In this document: positions 41,451 to 50,703 of the stretch, piece by piece | Numbering within the stretch: position 1 is the stretch's first letter | How the letters are laid out: each line of letters starts with the position of its first letter | Assembly: GCF_014697125.1 (NCBI RefSeq) | Contig: NZ_JACJRG010000043.1 | Span: 1 to 51,586 of the forward strand | Direction: 5' to 3' | Source of the DNA: Anabaena minutissima FACHB-250 | GTDB lineage: Bacteria > Cyanobacteriota > Cyanobacteriia > Cyanobacteriales > Nostocaceae | Length of the DNA stretch: 51,586 nt | Notes under the pieces: generated by a model | The model's database searches: none | What the model saw: only the letters and a program-made list of their open reading frames with translations | What the model was told of the DNA's origin: nothing | Made by a program: the position numbers and the translations under genes

Positions 41451-44420
41451 TCAATAAAAAACCGTTTCATCATCGGTATCATCATCTAAATTTGGAGGTA
41501 AAATTAGTTCACCTTCTAAGCTTTCAATGATGCCGATATCGTGGTTATTCTCCCAAATTCTTGTGTTATCGGTACTGCTCTGAATGTGAAACTGTGATGG
41601 CTCTGATAATAAAACTTTCAAAGCTTGAAACTGTTCTAAGGAGAATAAAGCACCGTTGAATTTAGCAGTTTCTCGATTAGCTTCGCTAATGACAGTATCA
41701 GATAAACAAGCATTAGTGAAGTTAGCATCACTAAGATTTGCACCAATCAGGTTAGCACCAGTTAAATTTGTATTAGTAAGATTTGCACCAGTCAGGTTAG
41801 CACCAGTCAGGTTAGCACCAGTGAGATTTGCCTGACTGAGATTCGCATCACAAAGATTTGCACCAGTGAGATTTGCTCCTATCAATACTGCATTGACTAA
41901 ATTTGTCTGCTCAAAATTAGAGCCTGATAGCATAATTTGAGATAAAGACGCACCTGAGAGATTAATCCCCACTAGAGATTCAAAATGGATGCGTTTAATA
42001 ACATTAGTATCCAGTAATGCTGCTTTTGCTAACAACATGAGCATTGCTTCTGGATAAAATTCTGTGGTATTGCTGGGGTTGCCACAAGGAGAAAAAGCAA
42101 TTTGAATTTTTTTGTGCATACCGCCTAGCAAGAAAAACACATTGATACCCACATAGGTATTTAGCTGTTCTATATTGACAGGATTTTGCAGTGTATGGAA
42201 ATAAGATAAAGCAGTGTGGGCGATACCTTCATCTAACCAACGTCCTTGACAGTAACCACGCCAAAAAAATTCTAGACGTTGGATGAGAATTTCCCAAGAA
42301 AAATGATTTTTGGGCTGATGGTGTAAACTAGCGATCGCTAATTCTGTAATTCCTTGAGTCAGAATACCATAACCCAGTAAATTATACAGGTGCTGGGCAA
42401 CACTACTAGGAGAATCAATCAGAAAATTTTGCGTGCCGTAAATATCTGCTTGGCACTGCGTCAACATTTGTAATTTACTAGCCACCGCCTCAGCGCAGAG
42501 ATATGTTCCTAGGTTGGGGTGAGACAATTCGATGGTTTGGGAATTGGGCATTGAGGTAAAAACGTCTCCCCTGCGCCCCTGCATTTGAAAATAAAACGCG
42601 GGTAAGTTATTTGTTGGGGTTGATTCCAGGGTAATTTGATGGCGATCGCTGTGTAAAATTTGGAGAGAGATGGTTTGTATATGGTCGATTAAATTTTGGG
42701 GATGATGGCCAGCAAGTAAATTCGCGATCGCTTCTTGTGTACGATGTATATGAGCTAACCCTGAACGCTGTAGGCTGGTGTGGATATTGCTAGTTAAGGG
42801 ATAGCCTAACAACCATTGTTGGAGGCGATGATAAATTTCCCACAACAAAGAGGAATCGGTATTTTGTTGGTTATAAGCTAACTGTAATATCGCATCATCT
42901 AGTAACCCATCCCGATGTAAAACGCCCAAAAGATACAGCATTAATGGTTGGTGTACCAAAGCTGAGAGTTCTGGTAACTTAGATTTACTTGTAAATAACC
43001 CTGCCTGTTTTAAAAACGTAAAAAAGTTTTGCGCAACAGGTAAGGATTGAATTAATGTCCACTGTTGAAACCATAGCTTCAGTTCATTGGCCGTCAACTG
43101 CTGAATCTCAATGCGTCGCCATTGTGGGGGTATTTCTGGCGCAAATTCTTGTACCGTTGTTGAGCGACTAGTCAACACAATTTTATGGCGATGTTGAGCT
43201 TGAAATTGGATTAACTGCTGGATAAAAATTCTCTTTGTTCTTTTACTCTGACTAGCAGAAGGCAATTCATCTAGTCCATCTAGTAGCAACACACATCGAG
43301 GATGATCTTGTCCTAGCCAAGTGGCAAGATGAGTATGTTGATTGAATCTAAAACCAGAATTGAGAGTTTCGATTAAATTTTTGTGATATCGAATATCGCG
43401 CAACCGAATCACAATAGGCATCCAAGAGGGGTAAAATTCCCGTGCTATTTCCGCCGCCCACATCTGGCAGAAACTCGTTTTACCATAGCCCGGTGCTGAT
43501 TCAATCACAGTTATAGTTTCTAAATCAGTTAACTGTTGCTGCATCCATGTTTTTAAATCAACTGGCAACTCATCATTGCCTGTCTGTGGTATTCCAGCTA
43601 AAGGAATATAAATATCTTTTAAAGCAAAAGATTCCATCAGTAACGGTGTACTGATGCTTTGTAGTAAACTGGCACGGTAATTTTCTCGATGTAAGTCAAT
43701 TTTATCCGTTACCATCGCACCCAATTCTGGGCTGTGGTTATCACCAGGTGTTCCCAATTGGAAAAATTTTTGTAGTTGAGCCAAAGCTAGGGCATTCTGG
43801 GCAATGACTGATAGTAAATATCCAGGAAGGGCGTGTGTCAACCGTTGAGTTAATAATTTCGCCTCTAACTCCTCTGTACCATTAGCGACGAACCAAGCAG
43901 CAGTAGCATAATTCATTTGTTGTACTAGTAATGAGTCTGCTACCAAAGACAAAGCTTGTTCAGCTTGGGTGTCTGTCAATTTGCATGGAGAGAGGGTTTT
44001 TAATAATCCTTGGAGTGGCACATCCTGAAGGAATGGTGTGCAGAAGGGTATCTTGGCACGGTTTAGCCAAGGTCTTTGTAGAATAGTTTCTTGGTGTAAA
44101 ACTTCTTTTAAAGCTCGCAAATATGCAATTTGAAAAGCTAGCCATGTACCTTCGTTGCGTTTTAAAGCTTTTTTTTGGCTGAGACTATGTAGCAGACTTT
44201 CGGTTAATAAAGTAATGACCGTGATTTCTTGTTCAACCGTGTCTAAAGGCAGTGCCAAAATCTCAGCTAAAGTACAAATATCCAATGGTATTAGGCTTTT
44301 AACTTCCATATCCTGGACAATACGATAAGCAATACCTGATAATTGCCCGACTGCCAAATTTGAAGTGTAACTGATTGTCAGCTGGCGTTCTGCCAACCAA
44401 TGCCTAATACTAAGGTTCAT
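41451..44420 (-). CDS. NACHT-type NTPase with pentapeptide repeats (NLR-like)
   Basis: 989 aa. A helical N-terminal region (1-290) has no domain I recognise. The NACHT-type NTPase core has Walker A APGYGKTS (309-316), and Walker B LLLDGLDELP (381-387) with the D-G-x-D-E arrangement typical of NACHT; the sensor-like LTSRSTT follows. A helical region (450-800) follows, then about 20 pentapeptide repeats (about 817-920, ANLTGANLTG and variants) forming a quadrilateral beta-helix, and an acidic tail. Bacterial NACHT proteins act as phage sensors and cell-death switches, but in filamentous cyanobacteria similar genes are numerous and may have other signalling roles. It stands alone and is flanked by inverted AGCGTCCCGCA motifs. 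Confidence 0.85.
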   Translation of the reverse strand: MNLSIRHWLAERQLTISYTSNLAVGQLSGIAYRIVQDMEVKSLIPLDICTLAEILALPLDTVEQEITVITLLTESLLHSLSQKKALKRNEGTWLAFQIAYLRALKEVLHQETILQRPWLNRAKIPFCTPFLQDVPLQGLLKTLSPCKLTDTQAEQALSLVADSLLVQQMNYATAAWFVANGTEELEAKLLTQRLTHALPGYLLSVIAQNALALAQLQKFFQLGTPGDNHSPELGAMVTDKIDLHRENYRASLLQSISTPLLMESFALKDIYIPLAGIPQTGNDELPVDLKTWMQQQLTDLETITVIESAPGYGKTSFCQMWAAEIAREFYPSWMPIVIRLRDIRYHKNLIETLNSGFRFNQHTHLATWLGQDHPRCVLLLDGLDELPSASQSKRTKRIFIQQLIQFQAQHRHKIVLTSRSTTVQEFAPEIPPQWRRIEIQQLTANELKLWFQQWTLIQSLPVAQNFFTFLKQAGLFTSKSKLPELSALVHQPLMLYLLGVLHRDGLLDDAILQLAYNQQNTDSSLLWEIYHRLQQWLLGYPLTSNIHTSLQRSGLAHIHRTQEAIANLLAGHHPQNLIDHIQTISLQILHSDRHQITLESTPTNNLPAFYFQMQGRRGDVFTSMPNSQTIELSHPNLGTYLCAEAVASKLQMLTQCQADIYGTQNFLIDSPSSVAQHLYNLLGYGILTQGITELAIASLHHQPKNHFSWEILIQRLEFFWRGYCQGRWLDEGIAHTALSYFHTLQNPVNIEQLNTYVGINVFFLLGGMHKKIQIAFSPCGNPSNTTEFYPEAMLMLLAKAALLDTNVIKRIHFESLVGINLSGASLSQIMLSGSNFEQTNLVNAVLIGANLTGANLCDANLSQANLTGANLTGANLTGANLTNTNLTGANLIGANLSDANFTNACLSDTVISEANRETAKFNGALFSLEQFQALKVLLSEPSQFHIQSSTDNTRIWENNHDIGIIESLEGELILPPNLDDDTDDETVFY

Positions 44421-44649
44421 TTAATTACATAGTGAAGTGCTGCCTATGCCAATTATCATCCATTTATTAAAGGACGAAAACAGGTAACAATGGGGAAGAC
44501 TATAACTTTTCACCAGTGATGACAATATAGTGCTGAATAATGCTGATGTCATGTAGGTAAACAAAGCTGTGCCACAGTTATTTTGCGTACAGCTATGTAG
44601 CCAGGATGATTGTAGATGCTGGGTTGTGAATTTTGAATCTTGTAGCTGG

Positions 44650-44667
44650 CTTTCCTTGCGGGACGCT
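44650..44667. repeat. Inverted copy of the AGCGTCCCGCAGGAA motif
   Basis: CTTTCCTTGCGGGACGCT is the reverse complement, with one extra base, of the motif at 41313-41328. The two copies lie either side of the NACHT gene. Confidence 0.7.
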
Positions 44668-44699
44668 ACCACAAACTCCTAGAATATTTTAAATTGCTT

Positions 44700-46478
44700 A
44701 TGAGCGATCGCCCTTTAAAAATTATCTTAGTTGATCCAGACCCTATCTTCCGCTTGGGACTACGGGTAGCGTTAGAGGCAATGCCTAACATACAAGTAGT
44801 ATCAGAAGCTGCCACAGATACAGCAGTTTTGCAAACTCTAACAGAACTAGCTCAACAAGACCCCAACCAAGTGAATTTGGTAATTTTGGAATTAGGTGAT
44901 AATCGCTCAACAGATTCTCAGCAACAAGGTTTACAACTAATTCAGCAACTCAAAGCGTTATATCCCACGCTACCGATTTTACTCTTATCTTCTGTGCAAA
45001 CACCAGGCATCATCATGGCAGCCAAGGCTTTTGGTGCAGATGGTTACTGTCCTAAAGGTACTCCTGTAGCGGAATTGGTGACGGCGATGGTAGAGGTAGC
45101 CAATGGTAATTCCTATTGGTTAGAAACCAGAACAAGCATTCAATTAAATCCTCCGCCCCAAACTCCAGCACGACGCTTACCCTTGGCAAAGTGGCGAAAT
45201 AACTTACATTCATCAGGAATTAGTTACATTGAAGCGAGTTTAAAAGAAATTACAGCCCAATTACAAATTCCTGGTTTACCAATCCTAGATAGAGCAATTT
45301 TAGCTGGACAACGACGAGAACTTTTAGCAGCTCGTTGGCTACTTAATCAATTGTTATTAGCCCCTCAAGAAAGACAACAAGAACAGCAACCAGAATTCAT
45401 TCCCTCAGTCCAACCACCACCGCCTGTATTACCTTCACCTAGTAGTAATATTGTCCCTTCAGGTGTACAAACTATATTAACTACACCCCCGTTATTAAGT
45501 CCTAGATTACTGCAATCTACTCTCTTTGCATCCTGTATCAATAAACTGCAATTTTCTTTAGAAAATGTTTCAGATACTCCCTTAGAAATTGACATATTTC
45601 GTGAAGAGAGAAAACGGGAATTACTGTATTTAATTCTTCAAAAATTATCTCAGCAATTAGATGATTTACGTGAAGCTCAAATTACGGTTAATCAATTATT
45701 AGAATTGCAGCCTATAATCTTAAAAGATTTATGGCAAGCTACAGTTACAGACTTTTTCGGCAAATTCTCTCGTATCAAACTAGGAAATCGCAATATAGAA
45801 ATTGTCAACGTATTATTAGAAAAATCAGTAGTAGTTCAAACCGCGATTCTCAATAAAATTCCGTTAGTTGGGGAATTGTTATCTTACCTATTATTTCAAA
45901 CAGATTTATACATAGATAATACATCTTACTCAGCAGGTAGCTCAGAAGCCAACTTCCAAGCAGAAATCATGCTAGAGAATTTGTTAATTCAGGTAGCTAA
46001 TGCTGTAGTGCAGCCTTTACTCAACTCGTTAGCAGATATAGAACAAATCAAAAAAGACTTTTATGATCGCAAGTTAATATCCACGCGAGAAATTGAAAGG
46101 TTTAGAAATGATTTATCTTGGAAATACCGTCTAAATAATTATGTTAAAGAAGCTCAGGCAATTTTTGAAAGCCGTTACGAATTATTTTTATTTGCACCTC
46201 GTGGGATTGCGACAATTTCCGTTTATGCTCCTCGCAATGAAGAATTAGCCCAGCTTGCTGGTATTCCTCTACTAGTGACATTGACTCTAGAATTTCGAGA
46301 TGCGATCGCTCCCCGGTTACAATCAGTATTATCTTTTTTAGGTAGTGGTATTGTCTTCGTACTCACCCAAATAATTGGTCGCGGTTTAGGTTTAATTGGT
46401 CGTGGTGTCATCCAAGGTATTGGTAGTGTATCTTTCTCAGAAAAAAACTTCAAGCGCAACAATGAGAAGACCAAGTAA
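44700..46478 (+). CDS. Receiver-domain protein fused to DUF3685 (Ycf55-like)
   Basis: 592 aa from ATG 44700 (a TTG two codons upstream is possible). A response-regulator receiver (1-135) has the acidic pair Asp12/Asp14, Ser97 and Lys119, but the phosphoacceptor Asp is replaced by Glu64 (LVILELGDN). The Glu would mimic permanent phosphorylation or mean no phosphotransfer. A Pro/Gln linker (about 230-260) leads to DUF3685 (about 270-590), the family of the chloroplast Ycf55 protein, ending in a hydrophobic stretch (LSFLGSGIVFVLTQIIGRGL) that may associate with membranes. Function of DUF3685 is not established. It is divergent from the NACHT gene. A large hairpin follows the stop. Confidence 0.85.
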   Translation: MSDRPLKIILVDPDPIFRLGLRVALEAMPNIQVVSEAATDTAVLQTLTELAQQDPNQVNLVILELGDNRSTDSQQQGLQLIQQLKALYPTLPILLLSSVQTPGIIMAAKAFGADGYCPKGTPVAELVTAMVEVANGNSYWLETRTSIQLNPPPQTPARRLPLAKWRNNLHSSGISYIEASLKEITAQLQIPGLPILDRAILAGQRRELLAARWLLNQLLLAPQERQQEQQPEFIPSVQPPPPVLPSPSSNIVPSGVQTILTTPPLLSPRLLQSTLFASCINKLQFSLENVSDTPLEIDIFREERKRELLYLILQKLSQQLDDLREAQITVNQLLELQPIILKDLWQATVTDFFGKFSRIKLGNRNIEIVNVLLEKSVVVQTAILNKIPLVGELLSYLLFQTDLYIDNTSYSAGSSEANFQAEIMLENLLIQVANAVVQPLLNSLADIEQIKKDFYDRKLISTREIERFRNDLSWKYRLNNYVKEAQAIFESRYELFLFAPRGIATISVYAPRNEELAQLAGIPLLVTLTLEFRDAIAPRLQSVLSFLGSGIVFVLTQIIGRGLGLIGRGVIQGIGSVSFSEKNFKRNNEKTK

Positions 46479-46556
46479 TTCGTAATTAACTCTGTGTGCA
46501 ACTTGATCTCCGAGGATATTTGATAAGTAGGGCTTACTAACATCAAAATTTTAAAC

Positions 46557-46647
46557 ACCTAACCCCCCTTCCCTACAAGCCCTATATATTTTTCTTTTTT
46601 CGTATGAAACCACCCTGCTCACCAAAAGCGAGGAGGGGGTTAGGGGT
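46557..46647. terminator. Long-range inverted repeat after the DUF3685 gene
   Basis: ACCTAACCCCCC at 46557-46568 is complementary to GGGGGTTAGGGGT at 46635-46647, with an AT-rich and then GC-rich loop of 66 bases. A further CCACCC/GGGTGG pairing may compete. It lies between convergent genes. Confidence 0.5.
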
Positions 46648-46711
46648 GGGTTTCTTCTACTTCACTCAACCAAGAAACGCTATAACTTATACTTAGCTAG
46701 CTAAACAACAA

Positions 46712-47590
46712 TTAACGGGCGTTTTGTGGTAAGGCTGAGGGATATATACCTTCGGCAATTAACACAGGTCTTTGACTATATTCTTTCTCTAGTTGTCCTC
46801 GCAAATTCGCATCCCAAACAGGACTGTATTCTTTCTCAATTTCAGTCACCACAAATGGACGTAGTGTACCAGTAGTCACAACCTTTTCACCTTCTTTAAT
46901 AGGTGCTTTATCTTTCAATTGATTAGTAACTAGAATTAATAGTGGGTTAGTTCCCAATACTTGTCTATCTTCCACAACAAAGGCATTAGGTCCGTAGATT
47001 CTCGAAACATTCCCAGGTACGGAAATCACTTTATTGTAGTAGGTTTGAGGATTTTCGTTGATTGCTCCTGGTGTTGGTGCTAAAGCAATTGATCGAGCAA
47101 TAATTGCTGGTTTCCCAACATACTCTTGAAAAGCATCTTGACCTAAATCTACACCATATTCTTGTTTAATAGTATTAGGATCAAAATTAGCAACAGTGCC
47201 TGTAACTTGTAATCTTGTATCTTGAGGGACAGGTAAATCAACAGGTTTGCCAGTATTATTTACAACGGCAATTCTTTCTCCCCCAAAAGCTTCTCTGTCA
47301 GTAATTGTAAATACGTTGTCATTAACTCTGTTAATATCTTGGCTTCTGACAGTCACAAGTTTACCAATGAGTTCTTGTGTATTCTGACTAACTTCTGGAG
47401 CAGTTACATTATCTTGTTCTGCTACAGGCGCAGAAACTCCAGGGGTTTCTGTTTGTGTGGTTGTATCAGGAACAGTAACTTGCCGTTGGTCGGTTGCACA
47501 AGCTGGAAGAAGTAAAGCTGTTAATGCAACTACTGTGGCACTGATATGTTTATTCCAACTAGTTTGTTTATCTTTGGGGGTAATGACCAT
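46712..47590 (-). CDS. Lipoprotein with two similar beta domains, unknown function
   Basis: 292 aa. A signal segment (12-30, NKHISATVVALTALLLPA) ends in a lipobox LLPAC (Cys31). A Thr/Val/Pro-rich linker (35-70) leads to two beta-rich domains, 72-155 (LIGKLVTVRSQDINRVNDNVF, ITDREAFGGERIAVVN) and 160-280 (YYNKVISVPGNVSRIYGPNAF, VVEDRQVLGTNPLLILV). Both pair K-V-x-V and N-x-F-x-(I/V)-x-D-R with a final E-K-V/T-G segment, so they look like OB-fold repeats. Predicted to be membrane-anchored in the periplasm or lumen. I do not recognise a named family. Confidence 0.8.
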   Translation of the reverse strand: MVITPKDKQTSWNKHISATVVALTALLLPACATDQRQVTVPDTTTQTETPGVSAPVAEQDNVTAPEVSQNTQELIGKLVTVRSQDINRVNDNVFTITDREAFGGERIAVVNNTGKPVDLPVPQDTRLQVTGTVANFDPNTIKQEYGVDLGQDAFQEYVGKPAIIARSIALAPTPGAINENPQTYYNKVISVPGNVSRIYGPNAFVVEDRQVLGTNPLLILVTNQLKDKAPIKEGEKVVTTGTLRPFVVTEIEKEYSPVWDANLRGQLEKEYSQRPVLIAEGIYPSALPQNAR

Positions 47591-47701
47591 TTTCTCTCCT
47601 TGTATATTGCCAAAATAATTTTTTTAGACATAATTATTTACCTAAATCTAGATAAATAATTATTACCTTTCAGCTATTCACACCTTCTAGAAACTCATGT
47701 C

Positions 47702-47732
47702 AAAACCTCTCTTATTTTATGTGAGAGGTTTT
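47702..47732. promoter_or_regulatory. Perfect hairpin upstream of the lipoprotein gene
   Basis: AAAACCTCTC pairs with GAGAGGTTTT (10 bp) around an 11-nt AT-rich loop. It lies 112 bases upstream of the lipoprotein start. It may be a terminator of transcription from the right, a repeat, or part of the leader; no operator family is recognised. Confidence 0.4.
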
Positions 47733-47973
47733 AAATGTTCTCTATTTTTTATCAGGTAATATGGCTTATTCCTTCATTGTTAATGTCTTTCGTGTTGAGC
47801 AAAATCATCATTAAACAGCATCAAATATAGAAATTTACAATACTATTATCGTCTGTCTAAAGAAGGAAATTTACAATGAGGAGTTTAAGACTATACCTTA
47901 TACTTTAGGAATAAATTTTAAAATAATTTCTCTTTTTAGGTTATTTTTGAATACAAAATCGGAGACAAAATTC
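47733..47973. other. AT-rich gap, no gene seen
   Basis: No credible frame or repeat. Together with 47591-47701 it makes about 440 bases between the lipoprotein and glcF genes, both on the minus strand. Confidence 0.4.
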
Positions 47974-48006
47974 ATAACCCCGCTTCCTCTGAGAAAGCGG
48001 GGTTAT
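47974..48006 (-). terminator. Terminator downstream of glcF
   Basis: ATAACCCCGCTT pairs with AAGCGGGGTTAT (12 bp) around a 9-nt loop, 28 bases past the glcF stop. The stem is very stable; the T-run is short. Confidence 0.75.
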
Positions 48007-48034
48007 AATCTCTGCACTAACTAATTGAAAATCG

Positions 48035-49390
48035 CTATATTTTCAACTTGACACCTCGAATAGAATAGTCTAATAGTTCCATTGGGTGCATCACAGAAAT
48101 GTCCTGTTCCTGGGACTGTAAATGCTTGGCAATTTGTAATGAACAACCAGGATTAGCAGAAGCAATTAATTCAGCACCAGTGTTTAATAAATTTTGTACT
48201 TTTTGCTTACCTAATTCTTCCGCAATTTCGGGTTGCAACATATTATAAACACCAGCACTACCACAGCACAAAGCTGCATCTAAGGGTTCTTTTAAACTCA
48301 CTCCTGGAATTTGTTTTAATAACTGCCGTGGTTGCACACTAATCTTTTGTCCATGTAATAAATGACAAGCATCTTGATAAACCAAATTTAAAGGTTTATT
48401 TGTCAGTGGTGAAAGTTTCACTGTTAAGCCAACAGTTGCTAAAAACTCTTGAGCATCTTTAACTTTAGCGGCAAAATCTTGGGCTTTTTCCCGATATTCT
48501 GGGTCATTTTCTAAGATATGACCATATTCTTTTAAAGTATGACCACAACCAGCAGCATTAATGATGACATAATCTACACCAGTCTCAATAAAGCTATCAA
48601 TCATTTGTCTAGCTAATGCTTGCGCCTGTGCTGTTTGTCCTTGGTGTTCGGGTAATGCTGCACAACAACCTTGAGATTGAGGAATCACAACTTCACACCC
48701 ATTCGCCGTTAAAACTCTCACCGTTGCTTCATTCACAGGAGAGAAAAACAAGCGTTGTACACATCCCAAAATCATCCCGACTCGATAGCGTTTCTTTCCA
48801 TGTGCAGGAATCACAGTAGGTAAATTATTTTGAAAAGATTTGACGGTAATTTTTGGCAGAATTGACTCCATTGCTGCCAAGCGAGGTGATATTTTGTTAA
48901 GTAACCCTGTAGCACGCACAAGTTTAGGAAAACCCAACTTTTGATAAACAAACAGGGGAATTAGAAAAATCCGTAAAACATCAGGGTTGGGAAATAAAGA
49001 AAATATTAGTTGACGAACTAACTTATCAGAGAAAGTGCGGGAATAATTGCGTTCGACTTGGTGACGAGTAGCAGAAATTAACTTGTCATACTGTACCCCA
49101 GAAGGACAAGTAGACACACAAGCTAGACACCCTAAACAAGAATCAAAATGTTCAACAGTAGCCGTATTTAAAGCAATTTCTCCCTCATTAATTGCATCCA
49201 TTAAATAAATACGTCCCCTAGGGGAATCCATTTCTTTCCCAATCACCCGATAACTAGGACAAGTCGCCAGACAAAATCCACAATGTACACAACTATCTAT
49301 TAACTTCGGATCAGGTGGATGATTCTCATCAAACCCGGTTAAATTCTTCAAACTAGCAATATTATTAGTAGAATTCTCTGAAACCTGCAT
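48035..49390 (-). CDS. glcF: Glycolate dehydrogenase iron-sulfur subunit
   Basis: 451 aa, family length. Two 4Fe-4S motifs: CVHCGFCLATCP (Cys34, 37, 40, 44) and CLGCLACVSTCP (Cys85, 88, 91, 95). Two CCG domains of the heterodisulfide-reductase type follow, with CCAALPEHQG and LCCGSAGVYN. It transfers electrons from glycolate oxidation to the membrane quinone pool, as part of the photorespiratory salvage. It lies 47 bases after glcE on the same strand; the junction holds a CTCTGTGTCTCTGTG repeat. No glcD is in the window. Confidence 0.93.
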   Translation of the reverse strand: MQVSENSTNNIASLKNLTGFDENHPPDPKLIDSCVHCGFCLATCPSYRVIGKEMDSPRGRIYLMDAINEGEIALNTATVEHFDSCLGCLACVSTCPSGVQYDKLISATRHQVERNYSRTFSDKLVRQLIFSLFPNPDVLRIFLIPLFVYQKLGFPKLVRATGLLNKISPRLAAMESILPKITVKSFQNNLPTVIPAHGKKRYRVGMILGCVQRLFFSPVNEATVRVLTANGCEVVIPQSQGCCAALPEHQGQTAQAQALARQMIDSFIETGVDYVIINAAGCGHTLKEYGHILENDPEYREKAQDFAAKVKDAQEFLATVGLTVKLSPLTNKPLNLVYQDACHLLHGQKISVQPRQLLKQIPGVSLKEPLDAALCCGSAGVYNMLQPEIAEELGKQKVQNLLNTGAELIASANPGCSLQIAKHLQSQEQDISVMHPMELLDYSIRGVKLKI

Positions 49391-49395
49391 ATTTA

Positions 49396-49430
49396 ACCTT
49401 CCCCTCTCTGTGTCTCTGTGACTCCGTGGT
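49396..49430. repeat. Half copy of the ACAGAGACACAGAG repeat between glcE and glcF
   Basis: CCCTCTCTGTGTCTCTGTGA and CTCCGTGGTT resemble one arm of the palindrome at 27600-27663. The facing arm is missing. Confidence 0.7.
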
Positions 49431-49437
49431 TAATTTC

Positions 49438-50703
49438 TTAAATTCCACCAACAAACCGACCAGGACTTAAAATATTTTTGCTATCAAACTGTTTCTTAAT
49501 GCGGCGCATCAACGGCAAAGCATTACCCGTGTATCCCCACACATCTATTTGTGATTTCACCGCCACAGGTGCTTGAATCACCGTTAAAAAGCCATTGTGA
49601 GATTGACAAAGCGATCGCAATTTTAAAACCTGATTCTTATCCTTAACTTGCACTACACCCAAACCACTGCTGAGATGAACCAGTCCAATTTCCACTCTAG
49701 TCAACATCTCCACAGCCTTAGTAGGTAATATTCCTATTTTGCAGGTAATTGCAGCATCTGTGGCAGGATGATGTATTTGTTTTGACAATCTCTGCCATAG
49801 ACTCTCTTCATCTGCACTAGAAAAAACTGCCCCTTTTAATCCTAACGTTTGCCCTAGTTCTAAAACTCGACGGGACTGTTCCTTCACACTCTCACTTAAA
49901 CTTTGAAAACGGGCAATTAATCCCATCCCTGCGCCCAAACCCAAGCTAGAAACTAATTGCACAGATAATAAATCTGCCTGAGTTGGTGTTAAAGCCGAAC
50001 CGCGTAAAGTATTAGCAGCTTGCGAAATAGCCCCAGCATCACCAGTCAACACCACCGTTCCCGATGCTGACTGCAAAGGATACACACGAAAAGTTACTTG
50101 GCTAATAATTCCCAATGTACCGTATGACCCAGTAAACAACTTCATCAAATCGTAGCCAGCCACATTCTTGACTACCCTTCCGCCAGCTTTGGCGATTTCT
50201 CCATCAGCGCGGATAAATGTGATACCTAAAAGCTGGTCGCGCACACTACCATAACGTTGGCGCAGGGAATTTGTATCAGCAGTAGCCACAATCCCGCCAA
50301 TGGTGGCTAACTCTGGATTTGAGGGGTCAAGGGCGAGAAATTGCCCCGCATCTGCCAAAATCTTTTGGAGATGGAAAAACTTCATCCCAGCTTCGACGGT
50401 GACAGTCAAATCACCCACAGCGTGTTCAATCAGTTGGTTGAGACGTTCTGTACTAACGACAACATCAATATTTTCAGCTAAACCACCCCAATTGAGTTTA
50501 CTTCCACTACCACAAGGCAGGATACGCCAGTTATTACGGTCAGCTGTGGCGATAACTGCGGCTAACTGTGCTGGGGTTTGGGGATAGACAATACAACTGG
50601 GAGATTTTCCGCCAGCGATATGTGGGATATTAAGATTGTCTTTTGGGTAAACGGTATTTTCTACGCCAACGATAGATGCAAGAGTAGAAGCAATGGCTGT
50701 CAT
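49438..50703 (-). CDS. glcE: Glycolate dehydrogenase FAD-binding subunit (GlcE-like)
   Basis: 421 aa. FAD-binding PCMH-type domain: VYPQTPAQLAAVIATADRNN, LPCGSGSKLNWGG, DLTVTVEAGMKFFHLQ, LALDPSNPELATIGGIVATADTNSLRQRYGSVRD, and GGRVVKNVAGYDLMKLFTGSYGTLGIISQ. The shorter C-terminal half ends LMRRIKKQFDSKNILSPGRF, the FAD-cap signature of GlcD/GlcE. It is the smaller flavoprotein of glycolate dehydrogenase. Because no glcD is adjacent, it may pair with a remote GlcD or act in a different glycolate or lactate-type enzyme. Confidence 0.9.
   Translation of the reverse strand: MTAIASTLASIVGVENTVYPKDNLNIPHIAGGKSPSCIVYPQTPAQLAAVIATADRNNWRILPCGSGSKLNWGGLAENIDVVVSTERLNQLIEHAVGDLTVTVEAGMKFFHLQKILADAGQFLALDPSNPELATIGGIVATADTNSLRQRYGSVRDQLLGITFIRADGEIAKAGGRVVKNVAGYDLMKLFTGSYGTLGIISQVTFRVYPLQSASGTVVLTGDAGAISQAANTLRGSALTPTQADLLSVQLVSSLGLGAGMGLIARFQSLSESVKEQSRRVLELGQTLGLKGAVFSSADEESLWQRLSKQIHHPATDAAITCKIGILPTKAVEMLTRVEIGLVHLSSGLGVVQVKDKNQVLKLRSLCQSHNGFLTVIQAPVAVKSQIDVWGYTGNALPLMRRIKKQFDSKNILSPGRFVGGI

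Noticed and set aside
41700..41970. 15-base tandem repeats in the NACHT gene as a DNA repeat element
   Set aside because: They are fully explained as pentapeptide-repeat coding sequence.
44421..44672. Minus-strand 83-aa frame upstream of the NACHT gene
   Set aside because: It has an unlikely composition, includes the repeat motif at 44650, and occupies the divergent promoter region.
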